The notes beneath the pieces were generated by a model that saw only the letters and a list, made by a program, of their open reading frames with translations, was not told the origin of the DNA and searched no databases. This document shows, piece after piece, positions 40,721-50,035 of a DNA stretch of 64,000 nucleotides (the first letter of the stretch is position 1; the number at the start of each line of letters is the position of its first letter). The position numbers and the translations under genes were made by a program. The stretch comes from Paractinoplanes lichenicola (GTDB lineage: Bacteria; Actinomycetota; Actinomycetes; Mycobacteriales; Micromonosporaceae): NCBI RefSeq assembly GCF_016785085.1, contig NZ_JAENHO010000014.1, positions 62,001 through 126,000 on the forward strand. The letters run 5' to 3'.

Positions 40721-41773
40721 TTACCTGCCGCCGACGGCATTCCAGCGCAGGACGCATGTCGGGCTGGCGGCGGACACGGAGTCACCCGGCGCCGCGGGCA
40801 CGCCGGTCTCGGGATCGATCCGGAAGATCGTCACGCTCTGTGATCGCTGATTGGTTACGTAGAGGTGATCCCCGACCAGGATCATGTGCCTTGGCCAGTC
40901 ACCCCCGGCAGGCGTCTCGGCCACGAGCGTCGCCGCCTCGCCGTCCCACGCGAAGGTCGCCACCGTGTTCGCCCCGCGGTTGGCGACGTAGACGAAACGG
41001 CCCTCGGGGCGCACCACGATCTCGGACGGGTAGTTCTCCCCCTCGGCCGTGGTGGACGCGGCCTGACCGGCCAGGTCGAGCGAGCCCTCGGCTCCGGGGC
41101 TCCACCAGGTCAGGTCGCCGGAGAGCTCGCCCACCACGAACAGTGCGCCGTCGGGCGAGAAGCGGACGTGCCGCGGGCCGGTGCCGGGCTGGGCCGAGAC
41201 CGCGGCCCCGTGCAGCGTCAGCCGGCCCGAAACCGGATCGAGCCGGGCCCGCCACACCTTGTCGGAGCCGAGGTCGGCGATCAGCACCTCGTCGCGCACC
41301 GGGAACACCATGTGCGCGTGCGGGCCGGCCTGGCGGTCGGCGACCGGGCCGCTGCCGGTGAGCGTGAGCAGGTCGGTGCGCTCGCCCGGGGCGCCGTCGG
41401 CGTCGAGCGGGAAGACGGCGACCGAGCCGGTGCCGTAGTTGGCCACCAGCAGGTGCCGGCCGTCGGCGGTGACCGCGAGGTGGGCCGGGTCGCTGCCGCC
41501 GGTGGGGCGGCTCGCCAGCGGCGTGAGGTCACCGGTGGCATCGACCGTGAAGGCGCTGACCGTGCCGCCGGGGTCGAGCTCGTTCACGGCGTAGAGGACC
41601 GGCAGCGCCGGGTGCTGGGTCAGGAACGACGGGCTCGGCGTGCGGGTCACGACGGCCGGCCCGGTCAGCTCGCCGGTCGCGGGATCGCGCCGCAGCCGGA
41701 CGATGCCCTCGCCGTCACCACCCTTGTCCGCCGTGTAGCCACCGACGAAGACGTGCTCATCACTCGCGCCCAT
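40721..41773 (-). CDS. Lactonase family beta-propeller protein
   Basis: 350 residues from ATG 41773. A seven-bladed propeller of the 6-phosphogluconolactonase/YbhE type (PF10282): HVFVGGYTADKGGDGEGIVR, HLAVTADGRHLLVANYGTGS, GPHAHMVFPVRDEVLIADLG, GPRHVRFSPDGALFVVGELS and YPSEIVVRPEGRFVYVANRG are blade repeats. The PHAH and PRH motifs match the family. It may hydrolyse 6-phosphogluconolactone in the pentose phosphate pathway, though many family members are untested. No signal peptide. Confidence 0.85.
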   Translation of the reverse strand: MGASDEHVFVGGYTADKGGDGEGIVRLRRDPATGELTGPAVVTRTPSPSFLTQHPALPVLYAVNELDPGGTVSAFTVDATGDLTPLASRPTGGSDPAHLAVTADGRHLLVANYGTGSVAVFPLDADGAPGERTDLLTLTGSGPVADRQAGPHAHMVFPVRDEVLIADLGSDKVWRARLDPVSGRLTLHGAAVSAQPGTGPRHVRFSPDGALFVVGELSGDLTWWSPGAEGSLDLAGQAASTTAEGENYPSEIVVRPEGRFVYVANRGANTVATFAWDGEAATLVAETPAGGDWPRHMILVGDHLYVTNQRSQSVTIFRIDPETGVPAAPGDSVSAASPTCVLRWNAVGGR

Positions 41774-41847
41774 GGGGCTGATCTCATCACACCCGGCGGC
41801 CGGGGCGCGGACCCCCGTCGGTCCCGCGCCCCGGCCCCCGCCGCCCC

Positions 41848-42636
41848 TCAGCTGTTCAGCAGGTCGTAGACGACCGGGGTGGCCTTCATCTGCTCGGCCG
41901 CCGTCGGGGCGACCGGCGTCTTCGTCGCGCCGAAGCCGGTGTAGCGGACGTGATAGGTCTCGGCCTTCGCCTTCCCGGCCGCCGGGATCTTGACGAGCAG
42001 CGAGGTCAGGCGCCCGTCGCCGTCGACGTCGGCCTCGAACGGCACCGTCTTGGCCTTCGGGCCGAGCGCCTTCAACCGCGCGTCGGTCACGATCTCGGCC
42101 TCGGTCGAGGCGGTGAGGTCGGTGGTGCCGGTGTAGTGGCCGTCGCCGGCCCGGGCCACGGCGGCCGCGGCCCGCAGCACCGACGCGGCATAGCCGGGAT
42201 CGGTGTCACCGTCGTAGCCGGACGGCGCGACCTCCGGGTCCTTGACCTTTGCCGGGTCGACGACCAGCCACTTGCGGGGCACCTCCGGCAGGCCCGGCAC
42301 CTTCGCCGGCTTGAACAAGATCTTCATCCAGGCCTTCTCCCGGACGGTCAGCGCATACATGGTCATGGAGAAGCCGGCGTCCGGCTCGGTGTGCACGACC
42401 TGCACCCGGAAGGTCTCGCGCGGGGCGTCGAGCACACCGGAGATCGGCGTGACGCCGCCCTTGACGTCGAAGGCGAAGGCGGGCGTCTTCTCGTCCGGCA
42501 CGGCCTGGAGGAGTTGTTCGCGCGGTGTGGCCGGCGGCGCGGTGGTCCCGGCGGGGCCGGCCGCTCGGCCGACCAGGCCGCAACCGGCGGTGGTGGTAAG
42601 GACAACAAGGACGGTGATTCCAGCGAGGCGCTTCAT
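41848..42636 (-). CDS. Lipoprotein, LppX/LprG-like
   Basis: 262 residues from ATG 42636. The signal peptide and lipobox are AGITVLVVLTTTAGCG (Cys about 18). The mature part begins with a Pro/Thr linker and then a fold with FAFDVKGGVTPISGVLDAPR, EKAWMKILFKPAKVPGLPEV and YTGTTDLTASTEAEIVTDAR. This is the layout of LppX/LprG-type lipid-carrying or related actinobacterial lipoproteins; the match is moderate. Divergent from the SARP gene. No clear ribosome binding site at this start. Confidence 0.72.
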   Translation of the reverse strand: MKRLAGITVLVVLTTTAGCGLVGRAAGPAGTTAPPATPREQLLQAVPDEKTPAFAFDVKGGVTPISGVLDAPRETFRVQVVHTEPDAGFSMTMYALTVREKAWMKILFKPAKVPGLPEVPRKWLVVDPAKVKDPEVAPSGYDGDTDPGYAASVLRAAAAVARAGDGHYTGTTDLTASTEAEIVTDARLKALGPKAKTVPFEADVDGDGRLTSLLVKIPAAGKAKAETYHVRYTGFGATKTPVAPTAAEQMKATPVVYDLLNS

Positions 42637-42748
42637 GGCGACGACGCTGCCGGGCGTCGCTGCCATCGCCCTGCGGCTATGCTGCTGCCGCTGCCGTCGC
42701 GCTTCCGTTTCGCTGTTTGCGCAGGCCAGCGCATCGGGGGGAGTTTGC

Positions 42749-43888
42749 GTGCGGTTCGAGATGCTCGGCGAGCTGCGGGTGCTGCGCGACGGGGTGCCGG
42801 TCGACCTCGGCCCGGCCAAGCAACGCGCCGTGCTCGCCGTGCTGCTGGTCAACGCCGGCCGGGCGGTGCCGACCCACCAGATCGTCGACGCGGTCTGGGG
42901 CGACGAGCCGCCCGAGAACGGGGCGAACGTCGTGCAGAAGCACATCGCCGGGCTGCGGCGCGTGCTCGATCCCGACCGCGCGCCGCGCACGCCGGGTGAG
43001 CTCGTGGCGCTCACCCCGGCCGGCTACGTGCTCCGCCTCGACGGGCACACCGTGGACGCCCACGAATTCACCGAGGCGGCCACCCGGGCCCCGACGGCCG
43101 AGCTCGTGCGCGCCGGTCTGGGGTTGTGGCGTGGTGAGGCCCTGGCCGGGCTCACCGGGCCGTTCTTCGACTCGGCGCGGGCCCGCCTGGCCGAGGGGCA
43201 CGCGACCGCGTGGGAGCGCTGGGCCGAGCTCGAGCTCGGCCGGGGGCGCGACGCCGCGCTGGTGCCCGAGCTGGCCCGGCTGGTCGAGCAGTTCCCGCTG
43301 CGCGAGGGGCTGCGGGCGCATCTGATGATCGCGCTGTCCCGCAGCGGGCGGCAGGCCGAGGCCCTGGCCGCCTTCCGCAGCGCCCGCGACTACCTGGTCG
43401 AGCAGTTCGGCACGGAGCCGGGTGAGCTGCTGCAGGAGACGCACCGGCGCGTGCTGCGGGGCGACCAGGCGCCTCTTATGCCGGCCGCCCCCGCGCCGGC
43501 CTATGTGGTCGACGACGGGCCGCCGGTGCGACTGCGGATCCCGTACGTCGAAGTGCTCTTCGCCGTCCTGACGCCGCTGGTCACCTTCGCCACCGGCGCG
43601 TGGATCTACTTCGTGTACGCCGCGGTGCACCACCACGCCCGGCGGCTCTTCGCGGCGGCCGGGGTGTATGCCGGCCTGCTGGTGATCGCGTTCGTCTTCA
43701 TGGCCGTCGACCCGTCGCCGCTCGACGACGGCGACGCCGTCAGCGGGGCCGAGGCGGCCGGCATCTCGATCTGGTTCGGGACCGCGCTGCTGGCCGCGAT
43801 CCACGGCGCGATCATCGCCACGCACCAGGCCGGCGTGGCCGCGCTGGCCGCCGTGGCACAGCGGTCAGCGCGAGGCGGCGGTCGCTAG
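42749..43888 (+). CDS. SARP-type regulator with C-terminal membrane helices
   Basis: 379 residues from GTG 42749, with GGGGGAG upstream. The OmpR-type winged helix (about 1-95) reads FEMLGELRVLRDGVPVDLGP, QRAVLAVLLVNAGRAVPTHQ. The bacterial transcriptional activator domain follows (about 105-245: FTEAATRAPTAELVRAGLGL, LVEQFPLREGLRAHLMIALS, EAYRAxR-like ALAAFRSARDYLVEQFG). Then come three predicted membrane helices (about 267-292, 299-320 and 336-358; VLFAVLTPLVTFATGAWIYF is the first). SARPs normally end after BTAD or carry NB-ARC/TPR parts; a membrane tail is unusual. Its end overlaps the convergent GTPase gene by 24 bp. Confidence 0.88.
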   Translation: MRFEMLGELRVLRDGVPVDLGPAKQRAVLAVLLVNAGRAVPTHQIVDAVWGDEPPENGANVVQKHIAGLRRVLDPDRAPRTPGELVALTPAGYVLRLDGHTVDAHEFTEAATRAPTAELVRAGLGLWRGEALAGLTGPFFDSARARLAEGHATAWERWAELELGRGRDAALVPELARLVEQFPLREGLRAHLMIALSRSGRQAEALAAFRSARDYLVEQFGTEPGELLQETHRRVLRGDQAPLMPAAPAPAYVVDDGPPVRLRIPYVEVLFAVLTPLVTFATGAWIYFVYAAVHHHARRLFAAAGVYAGLLVIAFVFMAVDPSPLDDGDAVSGAEAAGISIWFGTALLAAIHGAIIATHQAGVAALAAVAQRSARGGGR

Positions 43889-44464
43889 CTGCCTGCGGGC
43901 GACGTATTCGACCAGCTCGATCAGGACGTTGCGGGCGCCGGTGGGCTCGCGGGCGTCGAACAGCACGACCGGCACGTCGGGGTCGAGGTCGAGCGCCCGG
44001 CCCACGGCCTCGGAGCCGAAGCGCTGCTCGGACTCGAAGCAGTTGACCGCGACGACGAAAGGGGTGCCGCGCTGCTCGAAATAGTCGATCGAGGGGAAGC
44101 AGTCGGCCAGCCGGCGCGTGTCGGCCAGCACCACGGCGCCCAGCGCGCCCTGCGACAGCTCGTCCCAGAGGAACCAGAACCTGTCCTGCCCGGGGGTGCC
44201 GAACAGATAGAGCTGCAGATCCTCGGTGATGGTGATGCGGCCGAAGTCCATCGTCACGGTCGTGGTGGTCTTGCCCTCCACGCCGCCGGTGTCGTCGGCG
44301 CCCTCGGCCCCGGTGAGCACCTCTTCGGTCTGCAGCGGGCGGATCTCGCTGACCGAGCCGACCATTGTGGTCTTCCCGGCGCCGAAGCCACCGGCAATCA
44401 GGATCTTGAGCGCGACCGGGATGCGCGACGATGCGCCGTTGCGGTCAGAGCGCACGGAGTCCAT
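43865..44464 (-). CDS. Conservon GTP-binding protein (CvnD type)
   Basis: 199 residues from ATG 44464 (MDSVRSDRNGASSRIPVALK). A small Ras-like GTPase: P-loop LIAGGFGAGKTTMVGSVSE, switch region TTTTVTMDFGRITI, G3-like LFGTPGQDRFWFLWDE, G4-like VVAVNCFESE. In Streptomyces conservons this protein works with the sensor, roadblock and DUF742 proteins as a membrane-associated G-protein-like switch that influences development. It is the last gene of the operon, overlapping the DUF742 gene by 20 bp. Confidence 0.93.
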   Translation of the reverse strand: MDSVRSDRNGASSRIPVALKILIAGGFGAGKTTMVGSVSEIRPLQTEEVLTGAEGADDTGGVEGKTTTTVTMDFGRITITEDLQLYLFGTPGQDRFWFLWDELSQGALGAVVLADTRRLADCFPSIDYFEQRGTPFVVAVNCFESEQRFGSEAVGRALDLDPDVPVVLFDAREPTGARNVLIELVEYVARRQLATAASR

Positions 44465-44831
44465 TGACAACCGCCTTGAGTACGTCGACATCGTGCGGCT
44501 GGGACGCCGCCGGGGGTTCGTACAGCGAGATGAGTCCCGCCGAGCGTAGATCACCGAGCAAGACCCGGACGACTCCGATCGACAAGTCGAGGGCCGAGGC
44601 CAGCTCGACGACCGAGATCGGCTCCCACGAGGCGGCGACGATCGCGTGGTGCTCCGGCTGCAGCGCGGCGCCTCCCGGATCCTCGCCGGCGGTGGCGACC
44701 ACGAACGCGACCAAGTCGAACTCGCCGCCCTCGGGGGCCACCCGGCCCTGGGTCATCGCATACGGGCGGACGACCGGGCCGGCGTCGTGGTCGAGCCAGT
44801 CGTGCGCCGCCCGCGGCGGGTCAGCCGGCAT
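44445..44831 (-). CDS. DUF742 protein (CvnC type)
   Basis: 128 residues. DUF742 signature: GPVVRPYAMTQGRVAPEGGE, FDLVAFVVAT, LQPEHHAIVAASWEPISVVE, LASALDLSIGVVRVLLGDLR and a C-terminal DVDVLKAVVNGLRAL. A winged-helix-like fold is predicted. Third gene of the conservon, overlapping its upstream and downstream neighbours. Confidence 0.93.
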   Translation of the reverse strand: MPADPPRAAHDWLDHDAGPVVRPYAMTQGRVAPEGGEFDLVAFVVATAGEDPGGAALQPEHHAIVAASWEPISVVELASALDLSIGVVRVLLGDLRSAGLISLYEPPAASQPHDVDVLKAVVNGLRAL

Positions 44832-45240
44832 CGGGCATCGCGGCTGACCGCCCGGGTGCGCTCATGTTCTGGCCCACCCGGGTGACGAGCATGGCCATCT
44901 CGTACGCGATCAGGCCGAGGTCGGCGTCGGCCGAGGCCAGCACGGTCAGGCACGCCCCCTGGCCGGCCGCCGTGACGAAGAGGAACGCGTCCTCCATCTC
45001 GACCACGGTCTGGCGGACCGGACCGGCCCGGAAATGCCGGCTCGCGCCCTTGGCCAGGCTCTGGAAGCCGGCCGCCATGGCCGACAGGTGCTCGGCGTCC
45101 TCGCGGGCCAGCCCGGCCGACGCTCCCATGAGCAGACCGTCGGCGGACAGCACGACCGCCTGCTGCGCCGTGGGCACCCGCTCCACCAGATCGTCGAGGA
45201 GCCAGGTGAGATGCGCGCGCTGGTTCGTCGTCTGTGTCAC
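44821..45240 (-). CDS. Roadblock/LC7 protein (CvnB type)
   Basis: 139 residues from GTG 45240, starting directly after the sensor stop. Roadblock/LC7 domain: LTWLLDDLVERVPTAQQAVV, LSADGLLMGASAGLAREDAE, HLSAMAAGFQSLAKGASRHF and LTVLASADADLGLIAYEMAM. It is expected to regulate the GTPase in this operon (GAP- or GEF-like), as in other conservons and MglA/MglB. Confidence 0.93.
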   Translation of the reverse strand: MTQTTNQRAHLTWLLDDLVERVPTAQQAVVLSADGLLMGASAGLAREDAEHLSAMAAGFQSLAKGASRHFRAGPVRQTVVEMEDAFLFVTAAGQGACLTVLASADADLGLIAYEMAMLVTRVGQNMSAPGRSAAMPDAG

Positions 45241-48174
45241 TTATGCGTCCTTTTCCGGCCTGGTCACGTCTTCGCCCCCGGTTGATGGCCCGCCATTGGC
45301 CGCATCCCCGTGTGCCTCGTCCCGCGTTGCTGTGTCTTGCCGTGCTGCTGTGTCTTGCCGCGCCGCGTTTTCGTCCCGGGCGAGCGTGAGGTTCACGATC
45401 GCCGGGAAACTGACGGTAGCCGCATCCGCAAAGGATCCGGCGCTCGCGGGACCGCCAATGCCCGTGTCATCCGCATTAGACCGATCTTCATGTGCGGAAT
45501 TGGCACGTGTATGACGTTCACCACCACCGACCCCCTCGCCGGGCGCGGCAGGGTCGTTACTCGGAGTGAACCTGCCACCCGACTCAAGGTAACGATCGGC
45601 GTCAATGCGGCCGCGGGTGGTGCCGAGCTGCAGCGCGCTCATGATGCTGCGCACCTGCTCCGGCGAGCGCAGCTGGGGCTCGGGCTCGGCCGGGGCCTCA
45701 CCGGCCGGGCGGCGCAGCTGCGGCACCAGGTTGGCCTGACGGACCCGGCGGGGCAGACCGTCCTCCGTGGTCTCGCCCCGGGCCGGTGGGGGCGGGGGCG
45801 GGGGCATCGGAGCCCCGGCCGGCGCCGAGTTTCGTGGCACCGAGCGCGGCGCCGGGATGCGGGCCCGTTGCGGCAGGTCGGGCGCGGCGTTCAGGGCCTC
45901 GAGCTCCGCCCGCACCGGGCCCAGGTCGGCCACCGGCACGGTCGCCTCCGGATCCACGCTCGGTTCGGCCGGGCGACGGACCCGGCGTCGCTGCACCAGG
46001 CCCTCCTCGCTCAGCCCGTCGGCCACCGAGCTGGGGGCCGGGCCGCCCGGGAACGCGGGGGCGCGGTGCTGACCGCCGGTGACCATCCCGCGTACGGGCT
46101 GGTGGGTCTCGGGGGTGGGCAGCGCGGTGCCGTCGATGATCGGATGACCCGACGCGGTGACCTGCTGCAGCTGCTCGCCGCCCTGCCACTGCAGCGCGGC
46201 CAGCGAGCGGGACGGGTCGCCGCGGCCCGAGCCGACCAGCGGACGCTCCCCGGTGGACCCGCCCTCGGGCAGCGCGGCGACCGGCCCGGCCCCGACGATC
46301 AGGTCGGCCGGCACCAGCACCATCGCGGTCACCCCGGCGAACGCGGAGGCCCGCAGCGAGACCCGGATGCCGTGCCGATGGGCCAGCTGGGCCACCACGA
46401 ACAGGCCCAGGCGGGCGCTGTCGGCCGGATCGAACTCGGGCGGCTCGGCCAGCCGGCGGTTCGCCTCGTCGATCGCCTCCGGGGTCATGCCGAGGCCGCG
46501 GTCCTCGATCTCGATGCCGTAGCCGTTGGGCAGCACCTGGCCGGAGACCTGGACCCGGGTGTGCGGCGGGGAGAACGAGGCGGCGTTCTCGAGCAGCTCG
46601 GCGAGCAGGTGGATGACGTCACCGACCGCGCGGCCCAGCACCGAGGAGGACTCGACCGAGCGGATGTCGATGCGCTTGTAGTCCTCGACCTCGCTGATCG
46701 CGCCGCGCACGACGTCGATCACCGGGACCGGGTTGCGCCAGCCGCGGCCGGGGGCGGCGCCGGCCAGGATGACCAGGTCCTCCGCGTGGCGCCGCATGCG
46801 GGTGGCCAGGTGGTCGACGCGGTAGAGATCCTCCAGCTCCTGCGGCTCGGTCTCGCGGCGCTCCATGCGGTCGAGCAGCGCGAGCTGGCGGTGCAGCAGG
46901 GTCTGGCTGCGCCGGGCGATGTTGAGGAACACCTCGTTGAGGCCGCGCCGGACGTTCGCCTCCTCGACCGCGGACTGCAGGGCCGTGCGCTGCACGTCGT
47001 TGAAGGCGTGGCCGAGCTGGCCGATCTCGTCGCGGCCGTACTCCAGCGGCGGCGTCTCGACATCGACATCGACCTGCTCGCCGCGCTGCAGCCGGCGGAC
47101 CACGGTGGGCAGCCGCTCGGCGGCCATCTCGCGGGCCTCGCCGTGCAGCCGGCGCAGGCGGCCGACGATCGAGCGGCCGACCCGTACGGAGAGGTAGAGC
47201 GAGAAGGCCAGCGCGCCGAGCCCCAGGATGCCGGCCAGGCCCAGCCGCAGCAGCACCCGCTCGGCGACCGGGCGGGCCCGATCGGTGAGGGCGTCGGTGG
47301 CCGCGACCTCGAACCCGCGCAGCTCCTGCGCGACCGCCACGTACGACGGGCGGAACTCGGCGCTGCTCACCGGGGTGGCCGCGCCGTCGCGGCTCTGCTG
47401 CACGAGCTGGTCGAGCAGGCTGTCGAGGCGGTCGAACGCGGTGCCGCCGCTGAGGTCGTTGTACGCCGCGCGGTCGCTCTCGGCCATGTCCTCGACGCCG
47501 CGGGCGAGCAGGAAGCGGGCGGTGCCGACGTCCTGGATGAGCTGGCCGCGCAGCTCGGGTGTGAACCGGCCGGCCGCCGTGGCCCCGCCGACCAGCGCGT
47601 CGACCCGGCTCAGATATTCCTGGCCCTGGCCGACGGTGGTCAGCGCGCGCAGCTCGCCGTCGATCTGCTGGTCGTTGAAGGTGGCGGTGGCCGCGAACGT
47701 CTGGAAGCCGGCGGTGATCACGCTGTTGAACAGGTTTTGCGCGCCGAGCTCGTCCATCGACCGCTTGTCGATGTGGACCCGGTTGCCGGTCAGGCTCTCC
47801 AGCTGGACCAGGAACGCGTCGATCCGGTCGCGCAGCGGGCCGCTCGTGGCGTCCCGCGCGTCGTCGCCCTCGGCGAGCCGGCGGAACTCGGCGATCTGCT
47901 TGTCGGTGGCGCTGCGCTGATCGAGCAGGGACTGCGAGACCGGGCCGGTGGCGGCGAGGTATTCCACGCTGAACAGCCGCTCACGCTGCAGCTGGCCGAC
48001 CAGCTCGATGCCGGGGTTGCCGACGTTGTCCAGCACCGTGCGGGCGGACAGCAGGTTGAACGCCGGTCCGGCGGTGAGCGCCGTCGCGAAGAGCCACAGC
48101 GCCAGCAGGGCCGTCAACGGGACGGCCGCCAACACGATGATCTTCGAACGGATCGACCAGTAACGCTTCTTCAT
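45241..48174 (-). CDS. Conservon sensor histidine-kinase-like protein (CvnA type)
   Basis: 977 residues from ATG 48174, with GGAG five bases upstream. An N-terminal membrane helix (SKIIVLAAVPLTALLALWLF), an extracytoplasmic nitrate/nitrite-sensing (NIT)-type domain (GIELVGQLQRERLFSVEYLA, about 50-310), a second helix (LGLAGILGLGALAFSLYLSV), HAMP (about 340-400) and an ATPase domain (ELLENAASFSPPHTRVQVSG, GIEIEDRGLGMTPEAIDEAN). The post-HAMP helix (NEVFLNIARRSQTLLHRQLA) lacks a standard H-box, typical of CvnA. A long Pro/Arg-rich disordered tail (about 620-977) ends the protein. First gene of the conservon; the divergent spacer to 48454 is ~280 bp. Confidence 0.93.
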   Translation of the reverse strand: MKKRYWSIRSKIIVLAAVPLTALLALWLFATALTAGPAFNLLSARTVLDNVGNPGIELVGQLQRERLFSVEYLAATGPVSQSLLDQRSATDKQIAEFRRLAEGDDARDATSGPLRDRIDAFLVQLESLTGNRVHIDKRSMDELGAQNLFNSVITAGFQTFAATATFNDQQIDGELRALTTVGQGQEYLSRVDALVGGATAAGRFTPELRGQLIQDVGTARFLLARGVEDMAESDRAAYNDLSGGTAFDRLDSLLDQLVQQSRDGAATPVSSAEFRPSYVAVAQELRGFEVAATDALTDRARPVAERVLLRLGLAGILGLGALAFSLYLSVRVGRSIVGRLRRLHGEAREMAAERLPTVVRRLQRGEQVDVDVETPPLEYGRDEIGQLGHAFNDVQRTALQSAVEEANVRRGLNEVFLNIARRSQTLLHRQLALLDRMERRETEPQELEDLYRVDHLATRMRRHAEDLVILAGAAPGRGWRNPVPVIDVVRGAISEVEDYKRIDIRSVESSSVLGRAVGDVIHLLAELLENAASFSPPHTRVQVSGQVLPNGYGIEIEDRGLGMTPEAIDEANRRLAEPPEFDPADSARLGLFVVAQLAHRHGIRVSLRASAFAGVTAMVLVPADLIVGAGPVAALPEGGSTGERPLVGSGRGDPSRSLAALQWQGGEQLQQVTASGHPIIDGTALPTPETHQPVRGMVTGGQHRAPAFPGGPAPSSVADGLSEEGLVQRRRVRRPAEPSVDPEATVPVADLGPVRAELEALNAAPDLPQRARIPAPRSVPRNSAPAGAPMPPPPPPPARGETTEDGLPRRVRQANLVPQLRRPAGEAPAEPEPQLRSPEQVRSIMSALQLGTTRGRIDADRYLESGGRFTPSNDPAAPGEGVGGGERHTRANSAHEDRSNADDTGIGGPASAGSFADAATVSFPAIVNLTLARDENAARQDTAARQDTATRDEAHGDAANGGPSTGGEDVTRPEKDA

Positions 48175-48453
48175 CAGGCTCCGCTCATCTGCGTACGCCC
48201 TCGGGAGAATACGTAAAGACTTCGGAGCGAGCCACCACGGCGGCGTACCTAAAAACTCGCTTAAGTCCTTTTTAACCGGTGAGATTGGCATGCATCGGCC
48301 GGTCGTGCTTATGACACTGTGACCAGGCGGTTACCGAGCGGAACTCAGGATCGCCCGCCCGGCCGGACTCGGGATCAGCGAAACCGGATCCGCGGGAGGG
48401 GATTGACGGGACCCGGTGGGTGGGAATACCGGAGGGCGGAAAGAGGAGGCCCG

Positions 48454-49155
48454 ATGTCCACCACAGCCACGATCATCCTGATCGTCGTCATCCTGGTTGT
48501 GATCGCCGCGGTCGTGTACGGCGTCCAGGTCGTACGGCGCAAGCAGCTGCAGAACACCTTCGGACCGGAGTACGACCGCGTGGTCGCCGACTCCGGGAGT
48601 CGCACCGAGGGCGAGAAGGAGCTTCGCGAACGCGAGAAGAGGCACGCCTCGCTCGAGCTGAAGCCGCTCTCCCCCGAGGCGCAGAGCACGTACGCGGCGA
48701 ACTGGGAAGAGGTTCAGATCCAGTTCGTGGACAACCCGTCGGAAGCCGTCACCGCGGCCGACGAACTGGTCACCCGGTTGATCGCCGAGCGGGGCTACCC
48801 GACCGGCGAGTACGACGAGCGGCTGGCCAACCTCTCCGTCGAGCACGCGCGCACGCTCGAGCACTACCGCAAGGCGCACGAGATCAGCCGGCGCAACAGC
48901 GCGGGCGAGACCACCACCGAGGACCTTCGGCAGGCGCTGGTGCACTATCGGGCGCTCTTCGCCGACCTGCTCGGAACCGACCCGGTGCCGTCGATCGGCA
49001 CCACCTCTCCGGCTCCGACTGGTACTACTACTCCCACGTCCACTTCGGACGACCCGGGCGCCGCTCCTCGCACGGCTCCCGCTCCTCGCACGGACGCCGA
49101 CTCCCGTACGGCTGCCGGCGAGCCCGACGCCCCCGCCCGCGACACCAGCCGCTAG
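48454..49155 (+). CDS. Membrane-anchored protein with FVD-type domain, first of a pair
   Basis: 233 residues from ATG 48454, with AGAGGAGG upstream. One N-terminal membrane helix (ATIILIVVILVVIAAVVYGV) and a cytoplasmic part with charged linker (REREKRHASLELKPLS). The core contains WEEVQIQFVDNPSEAVTAAD and, later, TTEDLRQALVHYRALFADLL. The tail is Thr/Ser/Ala-rich. The next gene, 13 bp downstream, carries the same two core motifs (see 49169-50023). No family is recognised. It is divergent from the conservon. Confidence 0.75.
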   Translation: MSTTATIILIVVILVVIAAVVYGVQVVRRKQLQNTFGPEYDRVVADSGSRTEGEKELREREKRHASLELKPLSPEAQSTYAANWEEVQIQFVDNPSEAVTAADELVTRLIAERGYPTGEYDERLANLSVEHARTLEHYRKAHEISRRNSAGETTTEDLRQALVHYRALFADLLGTDPVPSIGTTSPAPTGTTTPTSTSDDPGAAPRTAPAPRTDADSRTAAGEPDAPARDTSR

Positions 49156-49168
49156 GAGAGCCACCGCG

Positions 49169-50023
49169 ATGAAGTTCTTCTCGAACGAGAAAGAGAACGA
49201 GACCCAGGAGATCAACGACCGCGACCGGGCGGCGACGGATCCGGCGGTCGTGCCGCCGCAGCGCGCCGGGTCGCCGTGGAGCGACGCCCCTGGCGAGAGC
49301 GCCCCCGCCTCCGCCTCCGCCTCCGCCTCCGGGGACACGTCTACCGACGCCGTCCCGGCCTCCTCCACCCCGGCCGATCGCGACGGCTTCGACGAGTCGT
49401 CGAAGACCGCCACGACGTACGGGCCGGACGGGACCGTCGTCGAGGACGGCGACTACCGGGGCACGCACGCCGGCGACTCCGACAGCACCCAGGTGATCAG
49501 CACGGCCGACTCGGCGAAGACCGACGACGCCAAGGTCGACGAGGACAAGGTCGACGAGGACAAGGCGCTCAAGGACGACGGCACCTTCGACAGCCCCAAG
49601 GCGGTCGACCCGGCCACCGACCTGCCGCTCGACGACGGCAAGGCGGACGACTACCGCGACGGCGAGGAGTTCCAGCCCACCGCCACGCCGGTCGCCGCGG
49701 CCGCGGCCGTGCCGGCGACCACCCCGGCGGCCTCTGCCCCAGCGGCCTCCAGCCCGGCGGCTTCGGGCAAGACCGGCGAGCGGCTGCTGCCGGACGGCGA
49801 CTCGTTCGCCGAGCGGTTCCGCGACATCCAGCTGCGCTTCGTCGACGAGCCCAAGGAGGCCACCGCCGAGGCCGCCCAGCTGGTCGAGGAGGCGGTCGAC
49901 AAGCTGACCAGCGCGCTCAAGTCGCAGCGGGACAGCCTGGGCGGCAACGCCGACGACACCGAGAAGCTGCGGGTCGAGCTGCGCGCGTACCGGGACATCA
50001 TCAACCGCCTGACCGCTCTCTGA
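49169..50023 (+). CDS. Soluble FVD-domain protein, second of the pair
   Basis: 284 residues. The first ~190 residues are disordered, acidic and repetitive (SASASASGDTSTDAVPASST, DDAKVDEDKVDEDKAL). The last ~85 residues form the folded part: FRDIQLRFVDEPKEATAEAA and then DTEKLRVELRAYRDIINRLT. These correspond to WEEVQIQFVDNPSEAV and TEDLRQALVHYRALF in the gene directly upstream, so the two are diverged paralogues of one helical domain. No membrane segment. A terminator follows. Function unknown. Confidence 0.75.
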   Translation: MKFFSNEKENETQEINDRDRAATDPAVVPPQRAGSPWSDAPGESAPASASASASGDTSTDAVPASSTPADRDGFDESSKTATTYGPDGTVVEDGDYRGTHAGDSDSTQVISTADSAKTDDAKVDEDKVDEDKALKDDGTFDSPKAVDPATDLPLDDGKADDYRDGEEFQPTATPVAAAAAVPATTPAASAPAASSPAASGKTGERLLPDGDSFAERFRDIQLRFVDEPKEATAEAAQLVEEAVDKLTSALKSQRDSLGGNADDTEKLRVELRAYRDIINRLTAL

Positions 50024-50035
50024 GCAGACCGTGAA

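Noticed and set aside
45310..48216. Long open frame on the plus strand opposite the conservon sensor
   Set aside because: Antisense shadow of a well-supported gene; no recognisable domain and Arg/Gly-rich composition.
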